64,000 nucleotides of DNA from an archaeon (GCA_016432545.1 CP066694.1:124001-188000); one strand, 5' to 3'; shown: positions 44,034 to 52,758, counted from the first letter of the stretch. Notes: generated from the letters alone by a model not told the origin. Numbers and translations are program-made.

Positions 44034-44471
44034 ATGGCCGGTTCACCTCGCGGCGAGTTCGCTGGCCGCCAGATCGCTCTCAAGCGGCAGCGCTTCCGCT
44101 GGTCCAACAGATGGTACAATCGGCGAATGCTAGGCCTTGAGTACAAGGCAGACCCGCTCGAGGGTGCGCCCCAGGCGCGGGGTATAGTACTCGAGAAAGT
44201 CGGGATCGAGTCCAAGCAGCCCAACTCCGCGATCCGGAAGTGCGTGAGAATCCAGATAGTCAAGAACGGCAAGCAGGTCACAGCCTTCCTCCCAGGCGAC
44301 GGCGCCCTCAACTTCGTGGACGAGCACGACGAAGTCTTGGTTCAGGGGATCGGTGGTTCCATGCACAGGGCCATGGGCGACATCCCGGGCGTCCGGTGGC
44401 AGGTCTTCAAGGTCAACGGAGTCTCTCTCAACGAGTTGGTCTACGGCCGAAAAGAGAAGCCGAGAAGATAG
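44034..44471 (+). CDS. rps12: Ribosomal protein S12
   Basis: 145-aa archaeal S12 (uS12), decoding-centre protein. Recognised by [20 protein letters not shown], the segment [20 protein letters not shown] and [20 protein letters not shown], then [13 protein letters not shown]. The conserved PNSAIRK loop is intact. rps7 starts 2 nt after its stop. Confidence 0.95.
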   Translation: MAGSPRGEFAGRQIALKRQRFRWSNRWYNRRMLGLEYKADPLEGAPQARGIVLEKVGIESKQPNSAIRKCVRIQIVKNGKQVTAFLPGDGALNFVDEHDEVLVQGIGGSMHRAMGDIPGVRWQVFKVNGVSLNELVYGRKEKPRR

Positions 44472-44473
44472 GC

Positions 44474-45085
44474 ATGAGCAGGCAGTCCCTCGAGTACCCC
44501 AACCTCCTCCTCTGGGAGCGCTGGGACATCTCCGGCGTCAAGGTCACCGACCCTGGCCTCCAGACTGTCATCAGCCTGAAGCCCATGCTCGTCCCCCACT
44601 CCGGCGGGCGCCACGAGCACAAGAAGTTCGGCAAGACCCACGTAAACATCGTCGAGAGGCTCGTCAACGAATCGATGCACTTCGGCAAGAAGTTCGCGAA
44701 GAACACCGGTAGGCAGGGCGGGAAGAAGCAGAAGGCCCTCAACCTCGTCAAGACCGCGCTCATCATAATCGAACTCAAGACCGGGCAGAACCCGGTCCAG
44801 CAGCTGGTCCGCGCAGTGGAGAACGCCTCGCCCAACGAGGACACGACCCGGCTGAGCTACGGAGGGGTCGTCTACCACCAGTCGGTCGACATCTCGCCGG
44901 TCCGAAGAGTGGACATCGCCCTCCGCTTCATCTCAGAGGGGGTCCGCGAGGCTGCCTTCACCTCCCCGCGCCCCGTGGAAGAGATCATGGCAGAGGAGAT
45001 AATCCAGGCCGCGGCCGGGGACTCAAACAGCCACTCCGTGAAGAAGAAGAACGAACAGGAACGCGTCGCTATGGCCTCTAGGTAG
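44474..45085 (+). CDS. rps7: Ribosomal protein S7
   Basis: 203-aa archaeal S7 (uS7), which nucleates assembly of the 30S head. Landmarks: KPMLVPHSGGRHEHKKFGKT, NIVERLVNESMHFGKKFAKN, GRQGGKKQKALNLV and the segment YGGVVYHQSVDISPVRRVD. The frame is open upstream to 44240, but ATG 44474 directly after rps12 gives the family N-terminus. Fusion/EF-2 (fusA), which follows rps7 in many archaea, is absent. The end overlaps the convergent hydrolase gene by 8 nt. Confidence 0.95.
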   Translation: MSRQSLEYPNLLLWERWDISGVKVTDPGLQTVISLKPMLVPHSGGRHEHKKFGKTHVNIVERLVNESMHFGKKFAKNTGRQGGKKQKALNLVKTALIIIELKTGQNPVQQLVRAVENASPNEDTTRLSYGGVVYHQSVDISPVRRVDIALRFISEGVREAAFTSPRPVEEIMAEEIIQAAAGDSNSHSVKKKNEQERVAMASR

Positions 45086-45815
45086 AGGCCTCCCCGCCCT
45101 TCTCCGCTTCCTTCCTCAGCGCCATCCCCTTCAGCTCTTCCTCAAGCTGGGGCGGCTCCGCGACCATCTCCTCAGGCTTCGCCAGGAAGAGCCTTACCAG
45201 CTGCATAACCTGCGGCCCCCTGAAGCCCTGGAGCCTGTGCGACATGCGGAAGTCGAACTTCGGGTCGCGCGCTACCGGGTCCAGGACCTCGAGGCGCGAG
45301 GTTCCGATGGCGTCCCTCAGAAGATACCCAGCCTTCAGCTGGGTCACCATGTCGTCCTCTGCAAAGACTATCAGCGTCGGCCTTCGAAGCTTCTCCAGCC
45401 GCCTCAGCTGGTCCTTGTCGTACGAGCTCGCCAGGAGCACGACCGCCCTCACCATCTCCGGCCACGTGAGGGCCAGCTCCAGCGCGACCTGCCCTCCCCA
45501 GCCGCTGCCCACGATGCTCCCCTTCGCGACCGAGAGGCCCTCCGCCAGGTCCCTCACCGCGTGGGCCTGCGCCACGTAGTCCGGTGTCTCCGCCGGCCTC
45601 GTCGACTTTCCGAACCCGACCAGGTCGGGCGCGATCAGCTTGTAGGTGTCTGCCAGCCCGAGCATCGGCTCCCAGACCTTCCACGTCTCGGCCGGCTCGC
45701 TCCCGTGCAGCATGAGCACCGCCTCTCCCCCGCCCGCAGTCGCGTAGTTGATCGTGAACTCTCCCGCGCCCGCCTGCCTCTCAACCGCCTGCATTCTCTC
45801 CCCGCCCCGGGCCAT
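45078..45815 (-). CDS. Alpha/beta hydrolase
   Basis: 245-aa alpha/beta hydrolase. Oxyanion region VLMLHGSEPAETW, nucleophile elbow IVGSGWGGQVALELAL with Ser in G-S-G-W-G, and the acid strand LIVFAEDDMVTQL. A C-terminal catalytic His in the usual GHxxxxE context is not obvious; the candidate is in MSHRLQGFRGP. The last 20 residues are Glu/Lys-rich. ATG 8 codons in (MQAVERQ) may be the true start. Next to purine genes on the same strand with 6 nt to add; substrate unknown. Confidence 0.75.
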   Translation of the reverse strand: MARGGERMQAVERQAGAGEFTINYATAGGGEAVLMLHGSEPAETWKVWEPMLGLADTYKLIAPDLVGFGKSTRPAETPDYVAQAHAVRDLAEGLSVAKGSIVGSGWGGQVALELALTWPEMVRAVVLLASSYDKDQLRRLEKLRRPTLIVFAEDDMVTQLKAGYLLRDAIGTSRLEVLDPVARDPKFDFRMSHRLQGFRGPQVMQLVRLFLAKPEEMVAEPPQLEEELKGMALRKEAEKGGEAST

Positions 45816-45821
45816 CGGCTT

Positions 45822-46823
45822 TCAAGCCTTTCCCCTGAGGAAAGACGCCCCGAAGGCCACCCCGTTCGCCTTGAGGAGGTCAGACTCGTCCAGGGCCTTC
45901 TCCCTGAGAAGGTACTCCATCTCCCCCCTCAGGTTCGTCCCCAGCATCTCCGGCCCGTCCGTGTTGATAGTGAACTTGACCCTGTGTTCCTTGAGCGCCC
46001 TGAAGACCCTCCTCATCTCCGCGGGTCCTTTCACTATTCCTGTGTTCAGGTTGGACGTCGGGCAGACCTCCAGGACCAGGTCCCTCTCAGCCAGAGCGTC
46101 GAGCGTCCTCCCGTCCTCCGTCGCCCTCACGCCGTGCCCGATCCTGTCCGGCTCGAGGTGCTCCATTACGTCCCTGACGGACCTCCACCCTTCGTCCTCC
46201 CCCGCGTGGACAGTGAGGCCCAACCCCGCCTTCCGCGCCCTCTTGAACAGCGGCGCATACTCCGCGTACCTGAACCCCTCCTTCGCAGGCCCGGCCATGT
46301 CCACCCCGACCACCCCTCGCCCCGAGAAGAGGATTGCCTTCTCCACGAGGATCTCGTTGAGCCTCTGCCCGAAGCTCCTGTCCAGGCAAACAATGATCCC
46401 GGTCCTGACCGGATACTCAAGCGACGCCCTGTCGAGGCCCCTGACCGCTGCCATCATGATGTGGTCCAGGTCCTGCTCCCCGCCCCTGTTGCGCTTCATC
46501 GGGTTGAACCTGAGCTCGAGGAGGGTGATGTTGTTCTTCCTGTACGCCCCGGCGATCGTCTGGTAGACCGACCTCTCAATCGCGGTCGGGCTGGACTGGA
46601 TCAGCTCCGTCCACTTGAAGAGCGACAAGTACTCTGCGAAGGTCTTCCTCTTCATCTTCGAGACTGTGACCAGGTCGACGAACTTCCAGTAGTCCTTGGT
46701 CGGGAGCCTGATCCCCTGCGCATGGGAGATCTCCCACATCACCGACGGGTCCACCGAGCCCCCAAGGTGCACGTGGAGCTCAGCAAGCTTCGTGCCGGGG
46801 CCCAGCCTTGCCATCCGACTCAC
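45822..46823 (-). CDS. Adenosine deaminase family protein
   Basis: 333-aa metal-dependent (beta/alpha)8 deaminase. Metal ligands HxH in KLAELHVHLGGSVDP, the His in LGLTVHAGEDEGWRSV, the substrate-base RIGHGVRA, EVCPTSNLNTG, and the metal Asp in FTINTDGPEMLG are all present. Expected to convert adenosine (or adenine) to inosine (hypoxanthine), feeding IMP/GMP synthesis by the guaA and guaB genes next door. The GTG start overlaps the guaA stop by 4 nt. Whether it acts on adenosine, adenine or another aminopurine cannot be told. Confidence 0.85.
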   Translation of the reverse strand: MSRMARLGPGTKLAELHVHLGGSVDPSVMWEISHAQGIRLPTKDYWKFVDLVTVSKMKRKTFAEYLSLFKWTELIQSSPTAIERSVYQTIAGAYRKNNITLLELRFNPMKRNRGGEQDLDHIMMAAVRGLDRASLEYPVRTGIIVCLDRSFGQRLNEILVEKAILFSGRGVVGVDMAGPAKEGFRYAEYAPLFKRARKAGLGLTVHAGEDEGWRSVRDVMEHLEPDRIGHGVRATEDGRTLDALAERDLVLEVCPTSNLNTGIVKGPAEMRRVFRALKEHRVKFTINTDGPEMLGTNLRGEMEYLLREKALDESDLLKANGVAFGASFLRGKA

Positions 46824-48364
46824 TGCGGCTCGATTGTCGCGGGAGGCTTGGACGAAATGGAATACCCGACCGAAACGACGCCCTCCACCTCGTTGGTGAT
46901 CCTGTCGGAGATCCTGCCGAGGACCTCATGGGGGAGCTTCGCCCAGTCCGCGGTCATCGCGTCGACAGACTCCACAACCTTGACTGTCACCAAGAACCCG
47001 AGCCTCCTCTCGTCCCCCAAGACCCCCGTCACCCTGTCGTCGCCGACGAAGGCGAACGCCTGCCAAACCTTGTCGTAGAGCCCTTCCTCCTCCAGGACCT
47101 CCTCGACGATCTTACCTGCCCCCCTTACCACACTCAGTTTCTCCTCTGTCACCTCTCCCACGACCCTCACCGCGAGCCCAGGCCCTGGGAACGGATGCCT
47201 CATCAGGACCTTCCTGGGGATCCCGAGGATCGCCCCCAGCTCCCTCACTTCGTCTTTGTACAGCTCGCGCAGCGGCTCCACGACTTTCATCGACAGGTCC
47301 TTCGGGAGCCCCCCCACGTTGTGGTGGGTCTTGATGACCGCGGCCGGTCCGGTCGACCGCCCGCTCTCTATCACGTCAGGATACAGCGTCCCCTGCGCCA
47401 GATGCGCGAAGGGCCCGTGCCTCCTCGCATACTCCTCGAAGGCGTCAGCGAACGCCTTCCCCACGATCTTCCTCTTCTCCTCCGGGTCGGAGACTCCCTT
47501 GAGCCTCCGCAGGAACTCCCCCGCCGCATCCACGACCTCCAGCGTGACCCCGATGTCCTTCCCCAGGAACTCCCTGACGTACTCCGCCTCCCCTGCCCTC
47601 AGCAGGCCAGTCTCGATGAATACGCACCTCAGCCTCTCACCCAGGGCCTTGTTCAGCAGCACCGCCGTCACCGACGAGTCGACGCCACCCGACACGGCGC
47701 AGAGGACTCCTCCCTCCAGCTTCGAGAGGCTCTCGACCGACCTCTGCATGAACCCCTCCATGCTCCAAGCCTTCCTGGCCCCGCAGACCCCCAGCGCGAA
47801 GTTCGAGAGCAGCGTCTGTCCCTGCTCCGTGTGCGTCACCTCCGGATGGAACTGGACCCCGAACTGTTTCCCCCCCGCGACCTCCACCGCCGCGTAGGGC
47901 GACCCCTCAGTCGCAGCCAGGACCTTGAGCGAGCCGGGTATCTTGGTCGCCGAGTCAGTATGGCTCATCCAGCACACGAGCCTCTCCCCCTTGACCCCCT
48001 CGAAGATCCCCTCCCTCTGGACTATCCTGACGCTCGAGCGCCCGTACTCCCTCCTGTCAGCCCTCCTCACCTCCCCCCCATGGGCCCTCACCAGGAGCTG
48101 GTACCCGTAGCAGATCCCGAGGACCGGCATCTCGCCTTCGAAGAGCCTCTCGTCAGCAAGGGGCGCCCCATCCGCATACACGCTCGCCGGGCCCCCTGAG
48201 AGTATGACCCCGGCGACCCCCAGCCTCTTCAATTCCTCGGTCTTTGTATCATGGGGCAGCAGCGCCGCGTAGACTCCCAGCGCCCTCACCCTCCTGCAGA
48301 TCAAGTGCGCGTACTGGCCGCCAAAGTCGAGGACCGCGATCCCCCCGGCCAGGTCCGGTTCCAA
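46820..48364 (-). CDS. guaA: GMP synthase (glutamine-hydrolysing)
   Basis: 514-aa two-domain GMP synthetase, XMP plus Gln plus ATP to GMP. The GATase domain (about 1-195) has LDFGGQYAHLICRRV, VILSGGPASVY, the catalytic Cys in LGICYGYQLL, and VQFHPEVTHTEQG. The synthetase domain has the PP-loop AVSGGVDSSVTAVL, and the C-terminal dimerisation domain has MRHPFPGPGLAVRVVGE. Fused GATase and synthetase differ from euryarchaea, which usually have two genes. TTG start, 4 nt after guaB. Confidence 0.95.
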   Translation of the reverse strand: MEPDLAGGIAVLDFGGQYAHLICRRVRALGVYAALLPHDTKTEELKRLGVAGVILSGGPASVYADGAPLADERLFEGEMPVLGICYGYQLLVRAHGGEVRRADRREYGRSSVRIVQREGIFEGVKGERLVCWMSHTDSATKIPGSLKVLAATEGSPYAAVEVAGGKQFGVQFHPEVTHTEQGQTLLSNFALGVCGARKAWSMEGFMQRSVESLSKLEGGVLCAVSGGVDSSVTAVLLNKALGERLRCVFIETGLLRAGEAEYVREFLGKDIGVTLEVVDAAGEFLRRLKGVSDPEEKRKIVGKAFADAFEEYARRHGPFAHLAQGTLYPDVIESGRSTGPAAVIKTHHNVGGLPKDLSMKVVEPLRELYKDEVRELGAILGIPRKVLMRHPFPGPGLAVRVVGEVTEEKLSVVRGAGKIVEEVLEEEGLYDKVWQAFAFVGDDRVTGVLGDERRLGFLVTVKVVESVDAMTADWAKLPHEVLGRISDRITNEVEGVVSVGYSISSKPPATIEPQ

Positions 48365-48368
48365 GCCT

Positions 48369-49472
48369 CTACCTCTTGAGCTCCAGCGAATGGGCGCCGA
48401 GCTCGCCGGCCCCTATGGGACTCATCAGCCCGAAGTTCGCGACCTTCCACATCCCTTCCACGCTGGTCGCCCCTGCGTAACCGAAGGCCGCCCTGACCCC
48501 GTTGTCCATCCTCGCGACCACGTCCGAGGTCTTGCCCACGTATGGAACGTACGCCTCGACCCCCTCGTCCAAGCCCTTTGCCGGGACTGAGTACCTGTCC
48601 AGTGCGAACCTGACCTTCCTCGCGGCCGCGCTCGCCATCCCTCTGTGGATCTTGAACTTCTTCCCGTCCCTCACAAGCACTTTCCCCGGGGACTCGTCAG
48701 TCCCGGCTATCATCGAGCCCAGCATAGCCGTGGAGGCCCCCGCTCCGAACGCCAGCGCCGCGTCCCCTGGCCCCCTTATCCCCCCGTCCGCTATCACCGG
48801 GATCTTCAGGCCCCTCTCCGCGACCCCGCTCGCGACCTCCGCCACAGCGAAGAGAGTCGGCGCCCCAACCCTGGTCACCTCTGAAGTGATGCAGATCGAG
48901 CCCGACCCTATCCCGGCCCTGAACCCGTCGACCCTCGGGAGCTCGTCGATGATGTCGAAGACCGCCTTCCTGGTCCCCACGCTCCCTGCGATGAAGTCCG
49001 CGGTCAGGTCCGGGAGGATCCTCCTCGCCGCCGCTATGATCTTGGAGTTGTGGAAGTGCGCGACGTCAGCGACCAAAAAGTCCGCGACCCTGTCCAGGGC
49101 CCTGCACCTCTCCGGGTCGAGGGGCGAAATCGACGCTCCCACCATCGGCCTCCCCTTCCCGTCCTTCGTGACGACTGTCACCCTCGAGGCTTTGACCTTC
49201 CTGACCTGCTCTACCTGGGCCTCGGTCGACATGTTCCTGTGGATCGCCCCCACTCCGCCCAGCCTCGCCATCTCGAGCGCCATCGTGGACTCGGTGACTG
49301 TGTCCATCGGTGACGATATCAGAGGGACCTTGAGCCTGATCTTCTTGGTCAGCCTGGAGGCGAGCTCGATCTCCTTCGGCTCCGCCTCGCTTCGCCCCGG
49401 AAGGAGGATGAAGTCGCGGAAGGTGTACACGCTGGACGCTGTCTTCAGCTTGGAGAGAAAACTTTGTGGCAA
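48369..49472 (-). CDS. guaB: IMP dehydrogenase lacking CBS domains
   Basis: About 367-aa (beta/alpha)8 IMP dehydrogenase, IMP plus NAD to XMP. N-terminal TFRDFILLPG, LISSPMDTVTESTMALEMA, then VADVAHFHNSKI, and the catalytic Cys loop GIGSGSICITSEVTRVGAPT, with the flap region RFALDRYSVPAKGLDEGVEA. Between EQVRKVKA and KDGKGRPMVGA, where the two CBS domains normally insert, only a short link is present. TTG 49472 is chosen as start; the frame is open to 49577, but that part shows no family similarity. Pairing with guaA favours IMPDH over GMP reductase. Confidence 0.87.
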   Translation of the reverse strand: MPQSFLSKLKTASSVYTFRDFILLPGRSEAEPKEIELASRLTKKIRLKVPLISSPMDTVTESTMALEMARLGGVGAIHRNMSTEAQVEQVRKVKASRVTVVTKDGKGRPMVGASISPLDPERCRALDRVADFLVADVAHFHNSKIIAAARRILPDLTADFIAGSVGTRKAVFDIIDELPRVDGFRAGIGSGSICITSEVTRVGAPTLFAVAEVASGVAERGLKIPVIADGGIRGPGDAALAFGAGASTAMLGSMIAGTDESPGKVLVRDGKKFKIHRGMASAAARKVRFALDRYSVPAKGLDEGVEAYVPYVGKTSDVVARMDNGVRAAFGYAGATSVEGMWKVANFGLMSPIGAGELGAHSLELKR

Positions 49473-49618
49473 AGGTGACGCCTTTGCCGAACTAGTGACC
49501 CCAACTCGGTATATCAATCCTCTCCCGGGTCGCCAATTGTTGACCCCCTGCGGCCCACCGTGGGACGGCAACTCCACAAGCGTTAACTAGCCCGAAGCCT
49601 TCTTTTTGGCCATCTGAG

Positions 49619-49792
49619 TTGCCTCCAGACCCGGGTTCAATCTTCGGGAGCCTCTTGCGCGGGTGCATCAGGGACGATTATGTCAGTGAGGGAAAGAAGG
49701 AGATGGCGGAAAGCATCCTCTTCCTAGGGTTGGGCGTCTTCAGCAGCGTCGCGACCACCTACGCCCTGTCCCTGGCCGGATTCTTCGTGTAA
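49619..49792 (+). CDS. Small membrane protein, unknown
   Basis: 57-aa ORF: MPPDPGSIFGSLLRGCIRDD, a charged YVSEGKKEMAE, then one long hydrophobic helix SILFLGLGVFSSVATTYALS and LAGFFV. TTG start about 31 nt after a TATA-like GTTAACTAG (49581-49589). No family recognised. The single C-terminal helix suggests a tail-anchored membrane peptide. Confidence 0.55.
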   Translation: MPPDPGSIFGSLLRGCIRDDYVSEGKKEMAESILFLGLGVFSSVATTYALSLAGFFV

Positions 49793-49869
49793 ACAATTCC
49801 ACTACTGCGTAAAGTAATCCTATCTTCCCCGCATTTACCGATTTTTGCCTCCTCGTATCATGACAACGC

Positions 49870-50076
49870 ATGGGAAGAAGGACTGTCCTAGTCGGATTCT
49901 GGCTCCTAGGCTACGCCCTAGGCTTCTTCGCTTGGCTCGTACGCAACCCCGTGATCAACTTCATCACGAGCTTCGGGCTCAGCGCAGATGCGGCAGGAGC
50001 ACTGATCACAGGCTTCGCAGGCTCTGTGGTGATGCTCGTGGGCGTCATCCTCTGGAGCTACATGTCATCGAGCTAA
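49870..50076 (+). CDS. Small two-helix membrane protein, unknown
   Basis: 68-aa protein, MGRRTVLVGFWLLGYALGFF as first helix and ALITGFAGSVVMLVGVILWS as second, joined by a short loop. ATG start. No recognised family; two-helix proteins of this size are common in archaea and often species-specific. Confidence 0.55.
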   Translation: MGRRTVLVGFWLLGYALGFFAWLVRNPVINFITSFGLSADAAGALITGFAGSVVMLVGVILWSYMSSS

Positions 50077-50137
50077 CCGCAAAGCCGCAAGCAAGAGTAG
50101 GCAACGGAGAGCTCGATGCCTCCTCTTTTGCCCTGAA

Positions 50138-50617
50138 GTGCGAACCGTTGGGGTTCTGAATCTTCATCAACCCGCAGCGACCCGGCGTCACTTCGTAGAC
50201 GGCTTGGGCAATTGGACTCTCCTCCTGGGAATCTACCTTGCAGGGTCTTCCCTTGGAGGTCTGGTAGTCGTCTCGGTTCTCCCTTCGAACTCCCTTGGCG
50301 GATCACTCTTTGGAGACCCCCTGTCAATCTTGTTGGCTCCCTACGCAACAGTCGAGGAGAGTGTGAGGCAAACTGTCTTCCCGTACTTCTGGACGAGCAC
50401 ATCCTGCAGTCCCAACCCTCCGCCCCTGAGCGGGCAGTACTGCTACGGTGACTTTCACCTTGTTTATGGGATGAGCATCTTGCTTGCTAGTGCCCTCATC
50501 ACCTCGGTCGCATTCGCGTCAGCCTCGACGATTGTATTTGTCAGGGAGGTCCGCCGAAGGCGAGCCAACGATCGCGCAAGGGCCGTTATCAGCAAAACTC
50601 CTACGAAATTCGACTAG
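50138..50617 (+). CDS. Membrane protein with extracellular loop, unknown
   Basis: Up to 159 aa with two helices (WTLLLGIYLAGSSLGGLVVV and ILLASALITSVAFASASTIV) that flank a roughly 75-residue loop rich in Pro, Ser and aromatics with two Cys (SCSPNPPPLSGQYC), perhaps a disulfide outside the cell. A basic cytoplasmic tail follows. The start is unclear: the first ATG adds a non-membrane stretch, and TTG 50204 directly before the first helix is plausible. No family recognised. Overlaps the end of the convergent zinc-ribbon gene by 4 nt. Confidence 0.5.
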   Translation: MRTVGVLNLHQPAATRRHFVDGLGNWTLLLGIYLAGSSLGGLVVVSVLPSNSLGGSLFGDPLSILLAPYATVEESVRQTVFPYFWTSTSCSPNPPPLSGQYCYGDFHLVYGMSILLASALITSVAFASASTIVFVREVRRRRANDRARAVISKTPTKFD

Positions 50618-50955
50618 TCCCCGGTGTACCCTGCAGCCTCGCCGCCCATGACCTCCCCGACCTCTGACTTGAACTCCTTCCATTCGTGCCCGCAGCTCTC
50701 GCACTTGTACGTGTACTGATACTGGACCGTCGCCACGACCGAAGGAGTCTGCAGGCCCTCTCCCTGTGGCAACTCCATCATCCTCGACCTCCCCACCACC
50801 AGCCATCTGGGCGCCAACCCGAACCTCCTTGTCTGCACCTTGACCTCCTCCCCTTTCCCGACTTCCTCACCCAGTAGCTTTTCGTCAACGACCTTGATGT
50901 GGAACCTCCTCCCGCACTGCGGACAATGCCTGAAGAAGTCCTGGACCGAATCCAC
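50614..50955 (-). CDS. Zinc-ribbon protein
   Basis: 113-aa protein with two CxxC pairs, CPQCGRRF near residue 11 and CESCGHEW near residue 85, which can form one zinc ribbon with a 70-residue insert (basic, beta-rich: VKVQTRRFGLAPRWLVVGR). ATG start; a TATA-like GTCAAATAG on the minus strand (about 50975-50983) lies about 20-25 nt upstream. Might be a nucleic-acid-binding or protein-binding factor; function not assignable. Confidence 0.6.
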   Translation of the reverse strand: MDSVQDFFRHCPQCGRRFHIKVVDEKLLGEEVGKGEEVKVQTRRFGLAPRWLVVGRSRMMELPQGEGLQTPSVVATVQYQYTYKCESCGHEWKEFKSEVGEVMGGEAAGYTGD

Positions 50956-51015
50956 ATCGCAAACATGGCTCTGGGCTATTTGACCGTTGGCCGGGCCCGT
51001 CGAACTTGGGCCTCG

Positions 51016-51261
51016 TCATTCCAGGAACGGAGACGGAGGGCCATTGCAGCCAAACCGCAGGTCCCAGATCCCAGGCGAGTACGTGTCCCCATACCCCAAG
51101 AACATGCATCCCAAAGACCTGTACACCGGGTGCGCCGCACACCCTCCGTACGCCACTAGCCCCCCGCAGGCCCAATCGTACCAATAGCTGACCGGCGCGA
51201 GGAAGAACACTCCGACGGCCGCGACAGCCACCAGCGAAGCCGCCAGCCAACGCCTCTCCAT
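51016..51261 (-). CDS. Small exported or membrane-anchored Cys-rich protein
   Basis: 81-aa protein whose N-terminus is a basic tip plus hydrophobic helix (MERRWLAASLVAVAAVGVFF), like a signal peptide or anchor, followed by a short domain with four Cys (WACGG, GGCAAH, LGCMF, FGCNG). ATG 51261 is preferred over the upstream ATG 51309 because a TATA-like ACCATATCC (about 51283-51291) lies about 25 nt before it. No family recognised. Confidence 0.5.
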   Translation of the reverse strand: MERRWLAASLVAVAAVGVFFLAPVSYWYDWACGGLVAYGGCAAHPVYRSLGCMFLGYGDTYSPGIWDLRFGCNGPPSPFLE

Positions 51262-51385
51262 CGCAAACCAGTGGTGGATCTTCGGATATGGTTCTAGTCC
51301 CGAGAACACACTCTAAGGTCTGACAAGGTCCAACCCCGGACAAACGGACGACGGGCCCACCAAAATTCGCTACATCGACATTAGG

Positions 51386-51394
51386 CTTAAATAC
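51386..51394 (+). promoter_or_regulatory. TATA box of the EF-1A gene
   Basis: CTTAAATAC, identical to the box upstream of rps12 (44000-44008). The transcript would start near 51418 and leave a leader of about 15 nt before ATG 51433. Confidence 0.6.
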
Positions 51395-51432
51395 AGTCGG
51401 CCAAGGTCTTTTTCCGTAAGTGAAAGCGTAGC

Positions 51433-52758
51433 ATGGCCAATAAGCCTCACCTGAACCTCATCGTCTGCGGCCACGTGGACCACGGCAAGTCCACCTCCAT
51501 GGGCCACTTCCTCTATGACATGGGAGTAGTCGACAACAGGATGATCGAGGAGTTCGCGAAGGAGTCCGAGAAGACGGGTTCGGGCGACTCTTTCAAGTAC
51601 GCATGGGTCCTCGACAAGCTCAAGGACGAAAGGGAGCGCGGCGTCACCATCGACCTCGCCTTCGAGAGGTTCGAGACTCCGAAGTACTTCTACACTCTTA
51701 TCGACGCCCCCGGGCACCGCGACTTCATCAAGAACATGATCACCGGCGCCTCCGAGGCGGACGCAGCCGTACTGGTCGTCTCAGCCAAGAAGGGCGAAGC
51801 CGACGTCGCACTGGGCCCAGGCGGGCAGGCAAGGGAGCACGCCTTCCTCCTCCGCACCCTCGGCGTCACCCAGATGGTGGTGTGCATCAACAAGATGGAC
51901 GACCAGACCGTGAAGTACTCCGAGGAGAGGTTTAACGAGGCGAAGCAGGACGTGGAGAACCTCCTGAAGACAGTCGGCTACGACATCAAGAAGATCAACG
52001 TGATCCCGATCTCCGGCTGGACGGGCGAGAACGAGGTCAAGAAGTCCACAAACATGCCCTGGTACAAGGGGATGACGCTCCTCGAGGCTCTCGACACCTT
52101 CACAGAGCCCCCGAAGCCCATCGAAAAGCCGCTGCGGCTCCCTGTCCAGGACGTCTACACGATCACCGGCGTCGGCACGGTCCCGGTCGGAAGGATCGAG
52201 ACGGGCAAGATCAAGGTGGGCGAGAGCGTTTCAATCATGCCGGAGGGCCTGACGGCCGAGGTAAAGTCCATCGAGACCCACCACACGCAGATGACCGAGG
52301 CGATGGCCGGCGACAACATCGGCTTCAACCTGAGAGGCGTGTCCAAGACCGACTTCCGCAGGGGGAGCGTCCTCGGCCCGTCCTCGAACCCGGCTACCAT
52401 CGCGAAGGAGTTCCAGGCGCAGATCATTGTAGTCTTCCACCCGACGGCCATAGCTCCGGGCTACACCCCGGTCCTGCACGCTCACACCGCCCAGGTCGCA
52501 GCCACCATCACCGAGATCGTGGCCAAGATCGACCCCAGGACTGGCCAGCCCACGGAGGAGAAGCCAAAGACGATCAAGACCGGAGACTCTGCGATCGTGA
52601 GGATACAGCCCCTCAGGCCCATCGTCCTTGAGACGTTCAAGGAGTACCCTGAGCTCGGGCGTTTTGCCCTCCGAGATATGGGGGCCACCGTCGCTGCGGG
52701 AATTGTCCGCGAGATAACTCAGAAGGGCCAAGTCGAGAAAGCCGTAGCGAAGGCTTAG
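51433..52758 (+). CDS. tuf: Translation elongation factor EF-1A
   Basis: 441-aa archaeal EF-1 alpha, the GTPase delivering aminoacyl-tRNA to the ribosome. G1 is CGHVDHGKSTSMGH, switch region DERERGVTIDLAFE, G3 DAPGHRDFIKNM, G4 CINKMDD, and the C-terminal domains are complete through RDMGATVAAGIVREI. No intein is present in it. In many archaea it is followed by rps10; here rps10 is absent and a homing-endonuclease-like gene abuts it, stop to stop, 5 nt apart. It is also unlinked from rps12-rps7 by about 6 kb. Confidence 0.96.
   Translation: MANKPHLNLIVCGHVDHGKSTSMGHFLYDMGVVDNRMIEEFAKESEKTGSGDSFKYAWVLDKLKDERERGVTIDLAFERFETPKYFYTLIDAPGHRDFIKNMITGASEADAAVLVVSAKKGEADVALGPGGQAREHAFLLRTLGVTQMVVCINKMDDQTVKYSEERFNEAKQDVENLLKTVGYDIKKINVIPISGWTGENEVKKSTNMPWYKGMTLLEALDTFTEPPKPIEKPLRLPVQDVYTITGVGTVPVGRIETGKIKVGESVSIMPEGLTAEVKSIETHHTQMTEAMAGDNIGFNLRGVSKTDFRRGSVLGPSSNPATIAKEFQAQIIVVFHPTAIAPGYTPVLHAHTAQVAATITEIVAKIDPRTGQPTEEKPKTIKTGDSAIVRIQPLRPIVLETFKEYPELGRFALRDMGATVAAGIVREITQKGQVEKAVAKA

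Noticed and set aside
44240-44473. Upstream extension of rps7 into rps12
   Set aside because: It is a frame shadow of rps12; ATG 44474 gives the normal S7 N-terminus.
45237-47078. 613-aa plus-strand ORF antisense to the hydrolase, add and guaA
   Set aside because: Pro/Arg/Leu-rich composition typical of antisense frames in GC-rich DNA, while the minus-strand genes have complete enzyme motifs. The same applies to other long antisense frames over rpoA, rpoB and aconitase.
51433-52758. Intein or frameshift in EF-1A
   Set aside because: All G motifs are continuous and the length is normal; only the neighbouring gene is endonuclease-like.
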